DNA of 64,000 bases from Tamlana sp. 2_MG-2023 (GCF_030548465.1 NZ_JAUOSF010000001.1:558001-622000); one strand, 5' to 3'; shown: positions 17,402-26,926, counted from the stretch's first letter. Numbers and translations are program-made. Notes: generated by a model from the letters alone, not told the origin.

Positions 17402-20101
17402 CTAATTCTTTAAAGTGAAGTGGTTTTTATAGATTCGTCCATCAGCTAATTTAATAGAGAACCAGTAATCACCGCTAGATAATTTTTCGCCTCTAAAAGT
17501 GCCATCCCAACCTTCTTCTTCTGGATGAAGTTCTTTAAGAAGCTTTCCATAACGATCAAAAATTAGAATTTTAGTATCGCTTTTATGAGCTCCGTACAGT
17601 CCGTAAACTTGCCAAGTATCATTAATACCATCATGGTTAGGTGTGAAGAATTTAGGAAAACCTATCACCGAAACGTTTTCGCTTGTGATCCCACAATTAT
17701 TTTTAACATCTTTTACTGAAACGCTATAGTGTCCAGGAGAAACATCTTCAAAAGTAGAACTTTCTTGGAAATCAAACACAATTTGGTTATTAGAATCAAT
17801 TAATTGATATTGATAGTTGCCTTCACCCGAAACCGAAACCGTGATGCTATTGTTTTCTGAAGCATCTTTGACGTCAATAGAAGTAATGGTTGCTATGTTT
17901 GAAGGAACTAGAGTTATAGTTTTAATTTTAAAACAGCCGTAAGTATCGGTTATGGTCACGGTATAATCTCCTATGGTATTGACTTGAATACTTTCTGTAG
18001 TTGCTCCCGTATTCCAGTTATATGTGTAGTTGTTAGCTGAGTCATTTATCACACCTGCATGAATGCTTACAGATGCAGGGTAGTTGTTTAGACAATAATA
18101 TGTTTCATTATCAAGAGTCACTTCAATTGCTTTTCTAACCAAAAGTTGCACATTGCTAATGCCATAGCAGTTATTCCCACTTTCAGCACGAGCGAAAATA
18201 GCTTGAGAAAATGCCGAAGTATTCGTGTAAAAATCCGCTAGAGGATTTTGTTCTACAAGGGCATCCTCATAGGTTTCATAATAATTAATATCTAGGTTTA
18301 CAGAAATTCCATTGAGTATATCTTGGTTGGCTTCCGTTAAGTTAAAATTATAGAAGCCATCTTCTAAACCGTCATCATCACAGGTTTTCAGAGTGATATC
18401 ATTGATGTCTGTAGTGCTGACTTCAAGATTTAGTTCTGAAACAGAAAAGCAAGATGTTTTATTATCAATGATTTTTGTGTAAATGGTTTGTGGGTTAACG
18501 GTATTAGCAAAAGCGTCACCATTTATTTTTTTGGTTCTACTAGGGTCGCTGTAAAATTCAACGGTTCTATCGGTTTCATTCCCAGTTAAATTCAAAAAAG
18601 CTTGGTTGAGGTTAAAAATTGTTTTTCCATCTAAAACGACATCTTCTTCACATTGAAATATAGTATGATTAAGAGCCGTTGGGTTTTGGTTATAGCTAAC
18701 ATAAGCTTCACCTTCATTAAGGCAATCTCCGTTATTAGGGTCTATAATCACTTCATAGTGTCCAGGTTCATGAACTAAAAGTTGATTACTACTTTCTGTT
18801 AGAAGTACACTGTTTTTTGACCAAGAGTATGTAGCTCCTGGTAGGAGGTCTGCAACTAACGTATACTGGTCGCTTTCACAAAGATTTAAAGTTGTACTCT
18901 GTTCTCCGTTTTTGATAATATCAATCTGTTTGTTAAAAAAAGAAGCAATAAAAGGAGGTAACCCTTGGGTAGAGGATGATGGAGAAAGACTAATAGCATG
19001 ATGTTCATAGTCACAGTTTAAACCTATTTTATTAGGTTCATTTATAGCACCTAAATAAGGGATGCCTTGATAATAGGCAGTACTTAAAGCACGATAAATT
19101 TTTCCGTTGGGGCCAAGTTGTAAGGCGCCTCTATACATTTGTCGGTCATCAAGGATAATAGCTGAAGCTTGAATTTGAGTTGCATAAAGGTTGTATTGAA
19201 TTAATTTTGAGTAATGAATACTTGGATCGTTAATATTTGCATCATTTAAAAGAATATTAGATGTTTGGGTATAAAGGAGTTTGCTATCTGGTGAAAACTC
19301 AACGCCATACGGCGAACTACTCCCAGCACTTATAAGAGTGTTTTGATTTGATACTTTTCCCGTTGCTACATCAAAATCATAGATATCGAGCCCATCATAT
19401 GAATTTGCACATGCCACTTTTAATCCATCTGGTGATAATTTTAAATAGCCTCTTCGATCTAGTGTTTTCTTTGAGAAAGTTGATTTAATGGATTTTGAAT
19501 TCACACCGAGATTAGTAACTTCAAAAGCATGAAATGTATCGAAAACTTCTAGATTACCATCTTGTGAAGCATAGGTAAGTACCCAAAACGATTTGCTTAC
19601 ACAGTCTTTTAATACCGCAGTTATTTTTTCGGCAGAATCTCGAAGTAAGTTGACATTCTTAGTGGTTACTTCTCCAAGACCACTATTTAAAGATAAATCA
19701 ACTATAGAATAGTTACAACCGTAACGAACGCCATAATCAATGCCATAATCATCAACCGTAAAAACATAATAGATTTTGTCATTTTTTGGCTTAGGCACTA
19801 TAATAGCCGATTGGGTACTGGATGGATCACCGTATAATCCATAACCGTTAGACATGATTTCGTGGTTTTTGTTCCAAATCGTAATCCCATCGGTGTAAAA
19901 TAATAAGTTTCCAGAATCATCAGAAATTGATGTACAGCCTTCAATCGTACTCAGTTTACCATCTTGTACTGCTGAAACAGTATTTGTGTTTGAGTCAAAA
20001 CGAACCCCACTTTTATTTCCAAAATACCAATTTGCAGCCTGGTTTTGGGCAAAAACATTGATAGAAATTAAGAAAATTAATAAAAGTAGGTGTCTTTTCA
20101 T
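17402..20101 (-). CDS. T9SS type B substrate with beta-propeller-like N-terminus
   Basis: The protein has 899 residues. Residues 1-18 are a signal peptide (RHLLLLIFLISINVFA). About 20-400 has the blade-like repeats found in secreted flavobacterial propeller proteins (NWYFGNKSG, LLFYTDGITIWN, LKLSPDGLKVA, VEFSPDSKLLY). An Ig-like segment follows, then two copies of the same Cys-Asp repeat module found in the next gene, then Ig/SprB-like segments and the T9SS type B sorting domain (PKFFTPNHDG..DTW, FDRYGKLL, GWDG, DYWF). It is probably exported across the outer membrane by T9SS. It is 95-135 bases upstream of the giant gene on the same strand, depending on that gene's start, and has its own -7 element at 20122-20129. 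Confidence 0.85.
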   Translation of the reverse strand: MKRHLLLLIFLISINVFAQNQAANWYFGNKSGVRFDSNTNTVSAVQDGKLSTIEGCTSISDDSGNLLFYTDGITIWNKNHEIMSNGYGLYGDPSSTQSAIIVPKPKNDKIYYVFTVDDYGIDYGVRYGCNYSIVDLSLNSGLGEVTTKNVNLLRDSAEKITAVLKDCVSKSFWVLTYASQDGNLEVFDTFHAFEVTNLGVNSKSIKSTFSKKTLDRRGYLKLSPDGLKVACANSYDGLDIYDFDVATGKVSNQNTLISAGSSSPYGVEFSPDSKLLYTQTSNILLNDANINDPSIHYSKLIQYNLYATQIQASAIILDDRQMYRGALQLGPNGKIYRALSTAYYQGIPYLGAINEPNKIGLNCDYEHHAISLSPSSSTQGLPPFIASFFNKQIDIIKNGEQSTTLNLCESDQYTLVADLLPGATYSWSKNSVLLTESSNQLLVHEPGHYEVIIDPNNGDCLNEGEAYVSYNQNPTALNHTIFQCEEDVVLDGKTIFNLNQAFLNLTGNETDRTVEFYSDPSRTKKINGDAFANTVNPQTIYTKIIDNKTSCFSVSELNLEVSTTDINDITLKTCDDDGLEDGFYNFNLTEANQDILNGISVNLDINYYETYEDALVEQNPLADFYTNTSAFSQAIFARAESGNNCYGISNVQLLVRKAIEVTLDNETYYCLNNYPASVSIHAGVINDSANNYTYNWNTGATTESIQVNTIGDYTVTITDTYGCFKIKTITLVPSNIATITSIDVKDASENNSITVSVSGEGNYQYQLIDSNNQIVFDFQESSTFEDVSPGHYSVSVKDVKNNCGITSENVSVIGFPKFFTPNHDGINDTWQVYGLYGAHKSDTKILIFDRYGKLLKELHPEEEGWDGTFRGEKLSSGDYWFSIKLADGRIYKNHFTLKN

Positions 20102-20121
20102 CTAAGTAAGGCGTACACTTT

Positions 20122-20129
20122 CAAAGATA
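20122..20129 (-). promoter_or_regulatory. -7 element (TATCTTTG) of the propeller T9SS substrate
   Basis: TATCTTTG on the - strand lies 20 bases upstream of the ATG at 20101 and directly after the stop codon of the ABC permease gene. The T9SS pair can therefore be transcribed separately from the exporter genes. Confidence 0.6.
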
Positions 20130-20954
20130 TTATAAATCGCGACTTTTTAGCAGTTTATAAGACAAAAACACGAATAGTGCCGTCCAGCATAAAACGATTA
20201 GAATTTCATAAGGATGTACAGCATAGTCGTAAGCTAAACTTGTTTTATCAGGAAATTTAGACATGGTTATACGTTGTATAGGCTCATCAATCAATTTATA
20301 CATCGATTTTAGAGGGAAGCAGTTTTGAATGCGTTCGGCAATTTTACTATCAAACTTCCAAGCCATAATGCCGTATAAAATCCATTCTCCAATAAATAGA
20401 ATAAACAAGAAAGCCAGTGCGAAGGCAGAACGTTTTACAAGCATGCCAAAAAACAAGCACAAACTAAAAAAACCAACAAGTTTTACAAAGTAGGCAATTA
20501 GAAACTCGGTATTACTCAATATAATTGAAGTTTCCGTATAGCTTGAATAATATAAGCCTATACTTAGAGTGATAAAAAAGATAAGTACCGTTGAAATTAA
20601 CGAAAAGAATACAATTGTATAAAATTTAGAAAGGATGAATTCTTTTTTACTTAAGCCATCAATTAGGTTTTGTTTAATGGTTTTGTTGCTATATTCATTA
20701 CCGATCATGCTCACCACAACAATAGCGAAAAAGAATTTGAATTGTGACGCAAAAAAAGTAGTTAAGTGCCAAATTAGTGGAAAGTTAAATACGCCTAATT
20801 CCCCCAGCTCTAAGGTGAAAAATCCAAATACATTAATCTTTAGTGAAGATAATAGGATAACAAAAAACGGTAAAATGAATGATACGAAAATTAAAACTCT
20901 ACTGGTTCTATTAAGGAGAAGCTTCTGTAATTCTAAGTTTAAAAGTCTGAGCAT
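20130..20954 (-). CDS. ABC-2 type transporter permease
   Basis: The protein has 274 residues with about six membrane segments (about 17-37, 62-85, 110-135, 150-175, 178-200, 248-268), no ATPase motif and a short cytosolic N-terminus (LRLLNLELQKLL) typical of ABC-2 permeases. It lies 20 bases after the ATP-binding subunit gene and should form the membrane half of that exporter. The substrate is not evident. The TRSRVLI..F and EYSNKTIKQNLIDGLSKKEF blocks are typical of Bacteroidota ABC-2 permeases annotated for antibiotic or lipid export, but that does not define a substrate. Confidence 0.85.
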   Translation of the reverse strand: MLRLLNLELQKLLLNRTSRVLIFVSFILPFFVILLSSLKINVFGFFTLELGELGVFNFPLIWHLTTFFASQFKFFFAIVVVSMIGNEYSNKTIKQNLIDGLSKKEFILSKFYTIVFFSLISTVLIFFITLSIGLYYSSYTETSIILSNTEFLIAYFVKLVGFFSLCLFFGMLVKRSAFALAFLFILFIGEWILYGIMAWKFDSKIAERIQNCFPLKSMYKLIDEPIQRITMSKFPDKTSLAYDYAVHPYEILIVLCWTALFVFLSYKLLKSRDL

Positions 20955-20974
20955 TTAATGTGATGTTTTGGCTA

Positions 20975-21871
20975 TTATTGATGGTCTGTTAATTGTAAAA
21001 ATTGTTCTTCTAAGCTTTCTTTGCGTTGCACGAGATGTGTTAAAACAACCTGGTTTTCAAACATGAATGTATTCAAGTCCTCAGATTTCATGGGTTCTTT
21101 TAAAAAAGCGGTAACCATATTATTTTGAATTTTGATATCTCCAAAAGAAGGATGGTTTTCTAGTAGTTTTACTAGTTGCAATTCGTTATTTGATTTCACT
21201 TCAACAAAACCATGACTGGAAGTCATCGCATCCACACGACCTGCATAAAGTTTTACCCCTTTTCTTAAAACAACAACGTGGGTACATACTTTTTCAACTT
21301 CATCTAATAAATGTGAAGCCAATAGAATGGTTGTGCCATTAGCAGCAATCTGTTTGATGATTTCTCTAATTTGATGGATGCCTTGCGGATCTAAACCATT
21401 GGTTGGTTCATCTAATATTAGAATTTCAGGGTCGTTGAGTAGGGCAGAAGCAATGGCTAAGCGTTGCTTCATACCTAAAGAAAAAGCACTAAACTTGCTG
21501 TCTTTTCGGTCTAAAAGGCCAACTATTTCAAGTTTTTCATCAATTTTACTAATATCAACACCTTTTATTTTACAAACCAATTTTAGGTTTTGCATGGCCG
21601 TCATATACGGGTAAAAGTTGGGGCGTTCAATGATAGCACCAACCTTTTTTAAAGCTTCATGCGTGTTAACCGTCCCGTTAAACCAACTAAACTGACCTTG
21701 TGTTTTATTTACAACATTTAGTACAATGCCTAAAGTGGTTGATTTACCGCTGCCATTCGGACCTAAAATGCCGTAAACATGACCTTTTTCTATGGTAAAG
21801 GATAGGTTTTTAACAGCCGTTAAGCTGCCATAATTTTTGGTGATGTTTTCAATTTTAAGAATGGTTTCCAA
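20975..21871 (-). CDS. ABC transporter ATP-binding protein
   Basis: The protein has 298 residues. It carries Walker A GPNGSGKST (37-45), a Q-loop region, the signature LGMKQRLAIASALL (S-G variant FSLGMKQR), Walker B ILILDEP followed by the D-loop NGLDPQG, and the switch His in ASHLLDEVEK. The C-terminal about 80 residues form the accessory domain common in ABC-2 exporter ATPases. The start codon is TTG (TTG GAA ACC), the only good start in register with the first beta strand. The permease gene follows 20 bases downstream. Confidence 0.92.
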   Translation of the reverse strand: METILKIENITKNYGSLTAVKNLSFTIEKGHVYGILGPNGSGKSTTLGIVLNVVNKTQGQFSWFNGTVNTHEALKKVGAIIERPNFYPYMTAMQNLKLVCKIKGVDISKIDEKLEIVGLLDRKDSKFSAFSLGMKQRLAIASALLNDPEILILDEPTNGLDPQGIHQIREIIKQIAANGTTILLASHLLDEVEKVCTHVVVLRKGVKLYAGRVDAMTSSHGFVEVKSNNELQLVKLLENHPSFGDIKIQNNMVTAFLKEPMKSEDLNTFMFENQVVLTHLVQRKESLEEQFLQLTDHQ

Positions 21872-21970
21872 AAGGTTTAGTTTTTTAGGTTAACTTTCAA
21901 AATGTCTTTTGATACTTTGAATACGACGAGTAAGGTAGCATTTTGTTACAATTTATAGCTTTAAAAGCGT

Positions 21971-21978
21971 TAAATTTG
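21971..21978 (+). promoter_or_regulatory. -7 element (TAAATTTG) of the kinase-like gene
   Basis: TAAATTTG ends 16 bases before the ATG at 21995. Confidence 0.45.
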
Positions 21979-21994
21979 AACAAGATTACTAGCT

Positions 21995-23068
21995 ATGCAA
22001 GATTTAAAAATTTCCAAAAGAAAACCTTCGTACCCTATAACCGAGAAACTACACCAGTATTTATCGAGATACAACAGAAATGTAGAAATTCCTATTTTTT
22101 ATGATGATTTGCTGAGATTTCAAGGCTCTATCGTGGTGTATGATAAGGATGATAATGATACGCTGTGGATTCGTGTTTACTACAATGAATTTGAGCGAGA
22201 GGAAATTGATTCATCTTTAAAAAAGGTTTATACTATTTTTCATTCGGATGGAAATGAAAACATCTTGCCTTTTTTAAGTGTGGATGCTATTGATTATTGC
22301 ACTTTTGGGAATTCGAAGCCTTTCAGAATTAAAATTAGAAATGTTCTCAATGATAATTCAACCTATTTTTATATTAAAACGGCTGATGCTTCTCGTGTAT
22401 ATGGTTTGGAATTGGAACACATGCTTTCTCCTTATAATTTGAATTTTCTTGTTTATGAAAACACCTTAATCGAAGAGCATATTGCAGGAATTCCAGGCGA
22501 TGAGTTTATTAAAAACATGTTGCCCAATTGCACAAAATCTGAAAAAGCTCAAATCGCCAAAGAGTTTGTGAAGTTTAATGAACGTTGTATGATTCGTCTA
22601 TTGGGAGATATGCGTTCTTATAACTACGTTATTGTGCCTACACATGACTTTGATAAGGTGGTTTATAAAATTAGAGCGATAGATTTCGATCAGCAATCTT
22701 ATGAAGGTAAGTTAAATATCTACAGACCTCAGTTTTTTAAGGAAAACTATGAAATGGTTCAATTAGTATCGAATATTATTCAAAAATTATCCATAGACCA
22801 GTACAAAACCGAAGAGCGCTCTATTTTAGTAAAACGATTAAAAAGTTCGCATGTTCGTGTTGAAATGTTACTCGATAGTATGGAAAACGACGAAATTTCT
22901 ACGGAAGATAATATTCAGTTACTAAAAACAACTATATTCAATTACACCCATGATGTAAACTTTAAGAAAAGTAGCAACATGGGGGAAATTCTAAGATTTT
23001 CCTTAGAGTTTTTAACACGTAATTACGAGAATGTGAGTATAGATCTTTTTAAAAGGAAGAAGTACTAA
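21995..23068 (+). CDS. Uncharacterised protein with kinase-like motifs
   Basis: The protein has 357 residues, soluble, with no signal peptide. No known family is recognised with confidence. A segment around residues 200-240 reads LLGDMRSYNYVI then AIDFDQQSYEG. This spacing of GD, N and DFD is similar to the catalytic loop and metal-binding DFD/DFG of aminoglycoside-phosphotransferase- or kinase-like folds, and EEHIAGIPG further upstream could be the hinge region. The N-terminal 110 residues may be a separate mixed alpha/beta domain. A distant kinase homology is plausible but unproven. Its stop overlaps the stop of the convergent pRiA4b ORF-3-like gene by four bases. Confidence 0.65.
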   Translation: MQDLKISKRKPSYPITEKLHQYLSRYNRNVEIPIFYDDLLRFQGSIVVYDKDDNDTLWIRVYYNEFEREEIDSSLKKVYTIFHSDGNENILPFLSVDAIDYCTFGNSKPFRIKIRNVLNDNSTYFYIKTADASRVYGLELEHMLSPYNLNFLVYENTLIEEHIAGIPGDEFIKNMLPNCTKSEKAQIAKEFVKFNERCMIRLLGDMRSYNYVIVPTHDFDKVVYKIRAIDFDQQSYEGKLNIYRPQFFKENYEMVQLVSNIIQKLSIDQYKTEERSILVKRLKSSHVRVEMLLDSMENDEISTEDNIQLLKTTIFNYTHDVNFKKSSNMGEILRFSLEFLTRNYENVSIDLFKRKKY

Positions 23069-23580
23069 TTCCAGTTTTCATCAAAGTCTAATTGATCGTA
23101 ATCCTCTGGATCGAAGTCGTCTTCAAATTCATCAAAATCATCAAGCGCTTCAGCTTCAAAAGATTTTTCGGGAGCCGATTCTGGTACTTGACCTTGAACA
23201 AACATCAGGTTTGGATAATCATGACCATCTATTTCCTCAACAATTTCAGCCAATTCCACAAAGAAAGTCCACATACTTAAAAAGTCGTAAACATAAATTA
23301 ATTTCGTTTGGTCTTCGTCAAGCAAACCATCCAATGACGTTTCATGCATTAAACGTGCTGTAGCTTCCTCGCTTAAATCAAATAAAGAGATTTCCTCACC
23401 TTGTTCCCAGATGTCGTTACTTACATAAAATGATGCCATTTCAGTGCCATCAAACCCAAAGGATTGGGTAATGATGTTGTGTAAGTCTTCAAGCGTATCG
23501 GTATCACGAATTTCTAAATCGCGAAAAACGTCCTCATCTTTGGTATCATTGTCTAATATGACTCTAAATCTGTAAATCAT
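23065..23580 (-). CDS. pRiA4b ORF-3-like family protein with acidic tail
   Basis: The protein has 171 residues. Residues 1-130 resemble the plasmid pRiA4b ORF-3-like domain: YRFRVILDN, LEDLHNIITQSFGFD, MASFYVSNDIWEQG and the LIYVYDFLSMWTFFVEL core strand. The last 30 residues are almost all Asp/Glu/Phe/Tyr (DDFDEFEDDFDPEDYDQLDFDENW), a feature that might bind a basic partner. The family was first seen on plasmids and has no known function. Here it is on a chromosome-like segment between housekeeping genes. It has a -7 element at 23601-23608. Confidence 0.8.
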   Translation of the reverse strand: MIYRFRVILDNDTKDEDVFRDLEIRDTDTLEDLHNIITQSFGFDGTEMASFYVSNDIWEQGEEISLFDLSEEATARLMHETSLDGLLDEDQTKLIYVYDFLSMWTFFVELAEIVEEIDGHDYPNLMFVQGQVPESAPEKSFEAEALDDFDEFEDDFDPEDYDQLDFDENWN

Positions 23581-23600
23581 CAGTGAAAAAATTTAAGGTA

Positions 23601-23608
23601 CAAAGGTA
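23601..23608 (-). promoter_or_regulatory. -7 element (TACCTTTG) of the pRiA4b ORF-3-like gene
   Basis: TACCTTTG on the - strand ends 20 bases upstream of the ATG at 23580. It also lies in the 39-base gap after ctaA. Confidence 0.55.
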
Positions 23609-23619
23609 TGTTATTTAAA

Positions 23620-24633
23620 CTATTTGGTAAAACGATGTAATGTAAATGTCATACTCGTCAATAAGAAAAATGCACCTACTTGATGCGCAACACCTAACCA
23701 CAGCGGAACTTGATAAATAAGCGTTAAAACGCCTAAAGTAAACTGTAGTAAAACCAAAAAGACTAAGGAGTTTACACCTTGCTTTTGAAGGGGTGTTAAA
23801 CTGAAGTTTTTAGATTTCTTCCAAATCATAAAGATGAAGATAACAACGATGTAAGCTAGGATTCGGTGTACAAACTGAATACCGCTAGGGTTTTCAATGA
23901 AGTTTTTGTAAAACGGTTCTAAAACATAAACCGTATGATGCATAAATTTACTTTCGTTCATTAAAGGCCAATGGTTGTGTAGTAGTCCGGCTTTCAGTCC
24001 AGCAATAAAGGCGCCATAAATAATTTGAATGATTAAAATAATATAGCCCCAAATAACCAAGTTTCTCATGGGTTTATTGGCAGGTTTTCTGTCCGGGTAT
24101 TTTAAATCTAAGGCCACCCATAATGTGGCAGCGAACGTTAGAAAAGCTGTAACCAGATGTGCCGCTAATCTATAATGACTAACATCTGGCATGTCTACCA
24201 GGCCACTTTTCACCATATACCAGCCTAAGAAGCCTTGAAACGCACCAAGGCCTAGAAGTACGATACATTTTTTTATAGTACTTTTTGAAAGTTGCTTTCT
24301 GATTAAAAAATAAATAAAAGGGATAATAAATACCAAACCAATAGAACGCCCAATTACGCGGTGTAGCCATTCCCAAAAGTAAATGCTTTTAAAATCTTCA
24401 ATATCGAAATGATTATTATAGGCATGAAATTCGGGGTGCTGTTTGTATAAGTCGAAGGCTTCTTGCCACTCTTGATCGCCAATTGGCGGAATGGTTCCTG
24501 TAATTAATCTGTAATTTGAAATGGATAAACCTGAGTCCGTTAATCGCGTAATACCACCTATGACTACCATTATGAAGATCAGGAAACAGCCTGTTAATAG
24601 CCAGTTAATAACGTTTTTATTGTCTTTTTTCAT
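23620..24633 (-). CDS. ctaA: Heme A synthase (COX15/CtaA family)
   Basis: The protein has 337 residues with eight predicted membrane segments. It shows GGITRLTDSGLSI near the first segment and the conserved EWLHRVIGRSIG with its heme-binding histidine, plus further histidines in HYRLAAHLVTAF, FVHRILAY and VAHQVGAFF. Family members oxidise heme O to heme A in the membrane for cytochrome oxidase assembly. No ctaB or oxidase genes are adjacent, so the cofactor genes are dispersed here. The Sec start MKKDNKNVINWL is well placed with no competing start. Confidence 0.95.
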   Translation of the reverse strand: MKKDNKNVINWLLTGCFLIFIMVVIGGITRLTDSGLSISNYRLITGTIPPIGDQEWQEAFDLYKQHPEFHAYNNHFDIEDFKSIYFWEWLHRVIGRSIGLVFIIPFIYFLIRKQLSKSTIKKCIVLLGLGAFQGFLGWYMVKSGLVDMPDVSHYRLAAHLVTAFLTFAATLWVALDLKYPDRKPANKPMRNLVIWGYIILIIQIIYGAFIAGLKAGLLHNHWPLMNESKFMHHTVYVLEPFYKNFIENPSGIQFVHRILAYIVVIFIFMIWKKSKNFSLTPLQKQGVNSLVFLVLLQFTLGVLTLIYQVPLWLGVAHQVGAFFLLTSMTFTLHRFTK

Positions 24634-24710
24634 CGTTGTTATTCCTTAGAGAGGAATCTTATAATTGAACTTTTATTTTTTTGATTATTGGTAATCATGT
24701 AATATGATTT

Positions 24711-24781
24711 TTTGTCATTCAGAACGAAGTGTAGCATCTTTTAAGAACCCATGAGATTCCTTGTTCCTCGGAATGACAAAA
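24711..24781. repeat. Palindromic repeat element related to the 1.4 kb element
   Basis: Perfect 11-base arms TTTTGTCATTC / GAATGACAAAA enclose an imperfect stem and a central CATGAGATTC. The words GTCATTC, GAAC and GAGATTC are also found in the element at 1387-1519. It lies between cca and ctaA, which are on the same strand, and could affect read-through. Confidence 0.65.
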
Positions 24782-24835
24782 CAATATATTTTTAGGTTTA
24801 AGTCAAATCACGAATAATCATTTTTCTATAAAAAC

Positions 24836-26257
24836 CTAACTTTCAGCAGGTGTTAAACCTAATTTCTTACCTTTTTCTAACATTAATTGATAAGCCGCTT
24901 CATATTCGTTAGGAATTTCGCCTTCTAAAATAGCTTCTTTGATCGCTTCTTTAATGATACCTATTTCCCTTGATGGTTTTAGGTTAAACGTGGCAATAAT
25001 TTCTTCACCTGAAATTGGTGGTTGAAAATTACGAACATGATCACGTGCTTCAACTTCATCAATTTTCTCGCGAACAATTTTAAAGTTATTATGGTATTTG
25101 TTGAACTTCTTAGGGTTCTTAGTCGTAATATCCGCTTCACAAAGTGTCATTAAATCTTCTACATAGTCACCAGCATCGAAAACCAAGCGGCGCACGGCAG
25201 AATCGGTAACGATGTCTTGAGCCAAAACGATTGGACGAGAACTCATAAATACCATTTTTTGAACAAACTTCATTTTGTCATTCAAAGGCATTTTTAAACG
25301 TTTGAATAAATGGTATACCATTTTAGAGCCTTCAAACTCATGAGCGTGAAAAGTCCAACCTACTTTTTTACTGAATTTTTTCGTTGGTGCTTTTCCAATA
25401 TCATGTAATAAAGCGGCCCAACGTAACCAAAGATTATCGGTGTTCTCGGCGATATTATCAACGACTTCTAGAGTGTGATAGAAATTATCTTTATGGCGTT
25501 GTCCTTCAACTTCATCAATACCTTTTAAGGCAGTTATTTCAGGAAGAATATATTTTAGTAGTCCTGTTTGTTCTAAAAGTAAAAACCCTATTGAAGGTTT
25601 TTCAGTTTCTAGGATTTTATTGATTTCTGTAATAATGCGCTCGTTCGTAATAATTTTGATGCGCTCACTATTTCTTGAAATGGCATCTAATGATTGTTTT
25701 TCAATAGTGAAATGTAATTGTGTTGCAAATCGGATAGCGCGTAGCATACGAAGCGGATCATCGCTATAGGTTACGTCTGGATCTAAAGGCGTGCGTATGA
25801 TTTTATCATCTAAATCTTGAATGCCGTTAAACGGATCTAATAAATCTCCAAAATGAGCCTCGCTTAAATTCAGCGCTAAGGCGTTAATGGTGAAATCTCG
25901 GCGGTTTTGGTCATCGGCTAAAGAACCGTTTTCAACAGCGGGGTTTCTACTATCCTCAGTGTATGATTCTTTTCTTGCGCCAACAAATTCAATTTCAATA
26001 TCATCATGGCGTAGCATGGCTGTACCATAAGTTTTAAAAACCTGAACTTTAGGTTTGTTGTGCAAGTTTTTAGCAACCTGTTTGGCTAATTTTATGCCAT
26101 CGCCAATGGCCACAACATCTATATCTTTTGCTGTACCTCGTTTTAAAATAAAATCACGTACAAAACCACCAATCACATAAGCATCTAATTGGAGCTCCTT
26201 CGCCGATTGAGAAATAATTTTAAAAACGGGATGTTGTAATGCTTCTTTGTAATTCAT
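24836..26257 (-). CDS. cca: CCA-adding / poly(A) polymerase family nucleotidyltransferase with HD domain
   Basis: The protein has 473 residues. The class II nucleotidyltransferase head shows GGFVRD, the metal-binding DIDVVAIG and the RRDFTINA motif, followed by [15 protein letters not shown]-terminal HD phosphohydrolase domain shows LLHDIGKAP. This arrangement occurs in tRNA nucleotidyltransferases that add CCA to tRNA 3' ends; poly(A) polymerase is the alternative. The need is plain here because tRNA-Leu at 36723-36808 lacks an encoded CCA. The cytosolic enzyme gene is separated from its neighbours by more than 100 bases on either side. Confidence 0.92.
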   Translation of the reverse strand: MNYKEALQHPVFKIISQSAKELQLDAYVIGGFVRDFILKRGTAKDIDVVAIGDGIKLAKQVAKNLHNKPKVQVFKTYGTAMLRHDDIEIEFVGARKESYTEDSRNPAVENGSLADDQNRRDFTINALALNLSEAHFGDLLDPFNGIQDLDDKIIRTPLDPDVTYSDDPLRMLRAIRFATQLHFTIEKQSLDAISRNSERIKIITNERIITEINKILETEKPSIGFLLLEQTGLLKYILPEITALKGIDEVEGQRHKDNFYHTLEVVDNIAENTDNLWLRWAALLHDIGKAPTKKFSKKVGWTFHAHEFEGSKMVYHLFKRLKMPLNDKMKFVQKMVFMSSRPIVLAQDIVTDSAVRRLVFDAGDYVEDLMTLCEADITTKNPKKFNKYHNNFKIVREKIDEVEARDHVRNFQPPISGEEIIATFNLKPSREIGIIKEAIKEAILEGEIPNEYEAAYQLMLEKGKKLGLTPAES

Positions 26258-26365
26258 ATTTACCGCAAATTCGCAAATTATTTTTTCTTTGAATCTATGA
26301 TACGTTTGTATTCCAAAGAAATTGAGTTAAAATTGGCTAAACGGACTAGTTTATAACCTGATATT

Positions 26366-26926
26366 TTATTCGCGAATAATCTTCACAATACCACTGTTAC
26401 TCAACTTGATAATTGATGAGGGTTTAGCACAGATTTTTTCGTGGTGCAAATTTACAACATAGTCTACACCTTTTAAAATGGCAGGCGCTATTTCTTTATA
26501 AGATTTCGGGGTGGGTTGGCCGCTAATATTTGCCGATGTAGAGACAAGTGCGCCGTTTAGTTTCCTTGAAAGTTGATAACAAAATTCATCATCAGGAATT
26601 CTAATGGCAATGGTGCCGTCTTCAGCAATTAAATTTTCGGCTAAATTTTGAGCTTCATCATAAATTATTGTGGTTGGTTTATCGGTAACTTCAAGAATGT
26701 TTAAAGCGGCAAAAGGAATTTCTTTTACGTATCTTTTTAGCATTCGATCGTCGGTAACCAAACAAATTAAAGCTTTACTGTCTACACGTTCTTTTAAATC
26801 ATAGACTTTTTTAACGGCTTCTGGATTTGAAGCATCGCAACCAATACCCCAAACGGTATCGGTAGGGTAGAGTATGACACCGCCTTGTTTTAAAACTTCT
26901 ATAGCTTTATTTATTTCTGACTGCAT
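26366..26926 (-). CDS. L-threonylcarbamoyladenylate synthase family (Sua5/YciO/YrdC)
   Basis: An in-frame extension to 27019 overlaps the glycosyltransferase gene. ATG at 26926 gives a normal start (MQSEINKAIEVLKQGGVILYPTDTVWG) 13 bases after that gene's stop, and is chosen (about 186 residues). The YrdC core is clear: GGVILYPTDTVWGIGCDA, KERVDSKALICLV, RIPDDEF and the STSANISGQP block. The family makes threonylcarbamoyl-AMP for t6A37 in tRNA. It sits last in a run of three same-strand genes behind two glycosyltransferases, which is a positional association only. Confidence 0.9.
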   Translation of the reverse strand: MQSEINKAIEVLKQGGVILYPTDTVWGIGCDASNPEAVKKVYDLKERVDSKALICLVTDDRMLKRYVKEIPFAALNILEVTDKPTTIIYDEAQNLAENLIAEDGTIAIRIPDDEFCYQLSRKLNGALVSTSANISGQPTPKSYKEIAPAILKGVDYVVNLHHEKICAKPSSIIKLSNSGIVKIIRE

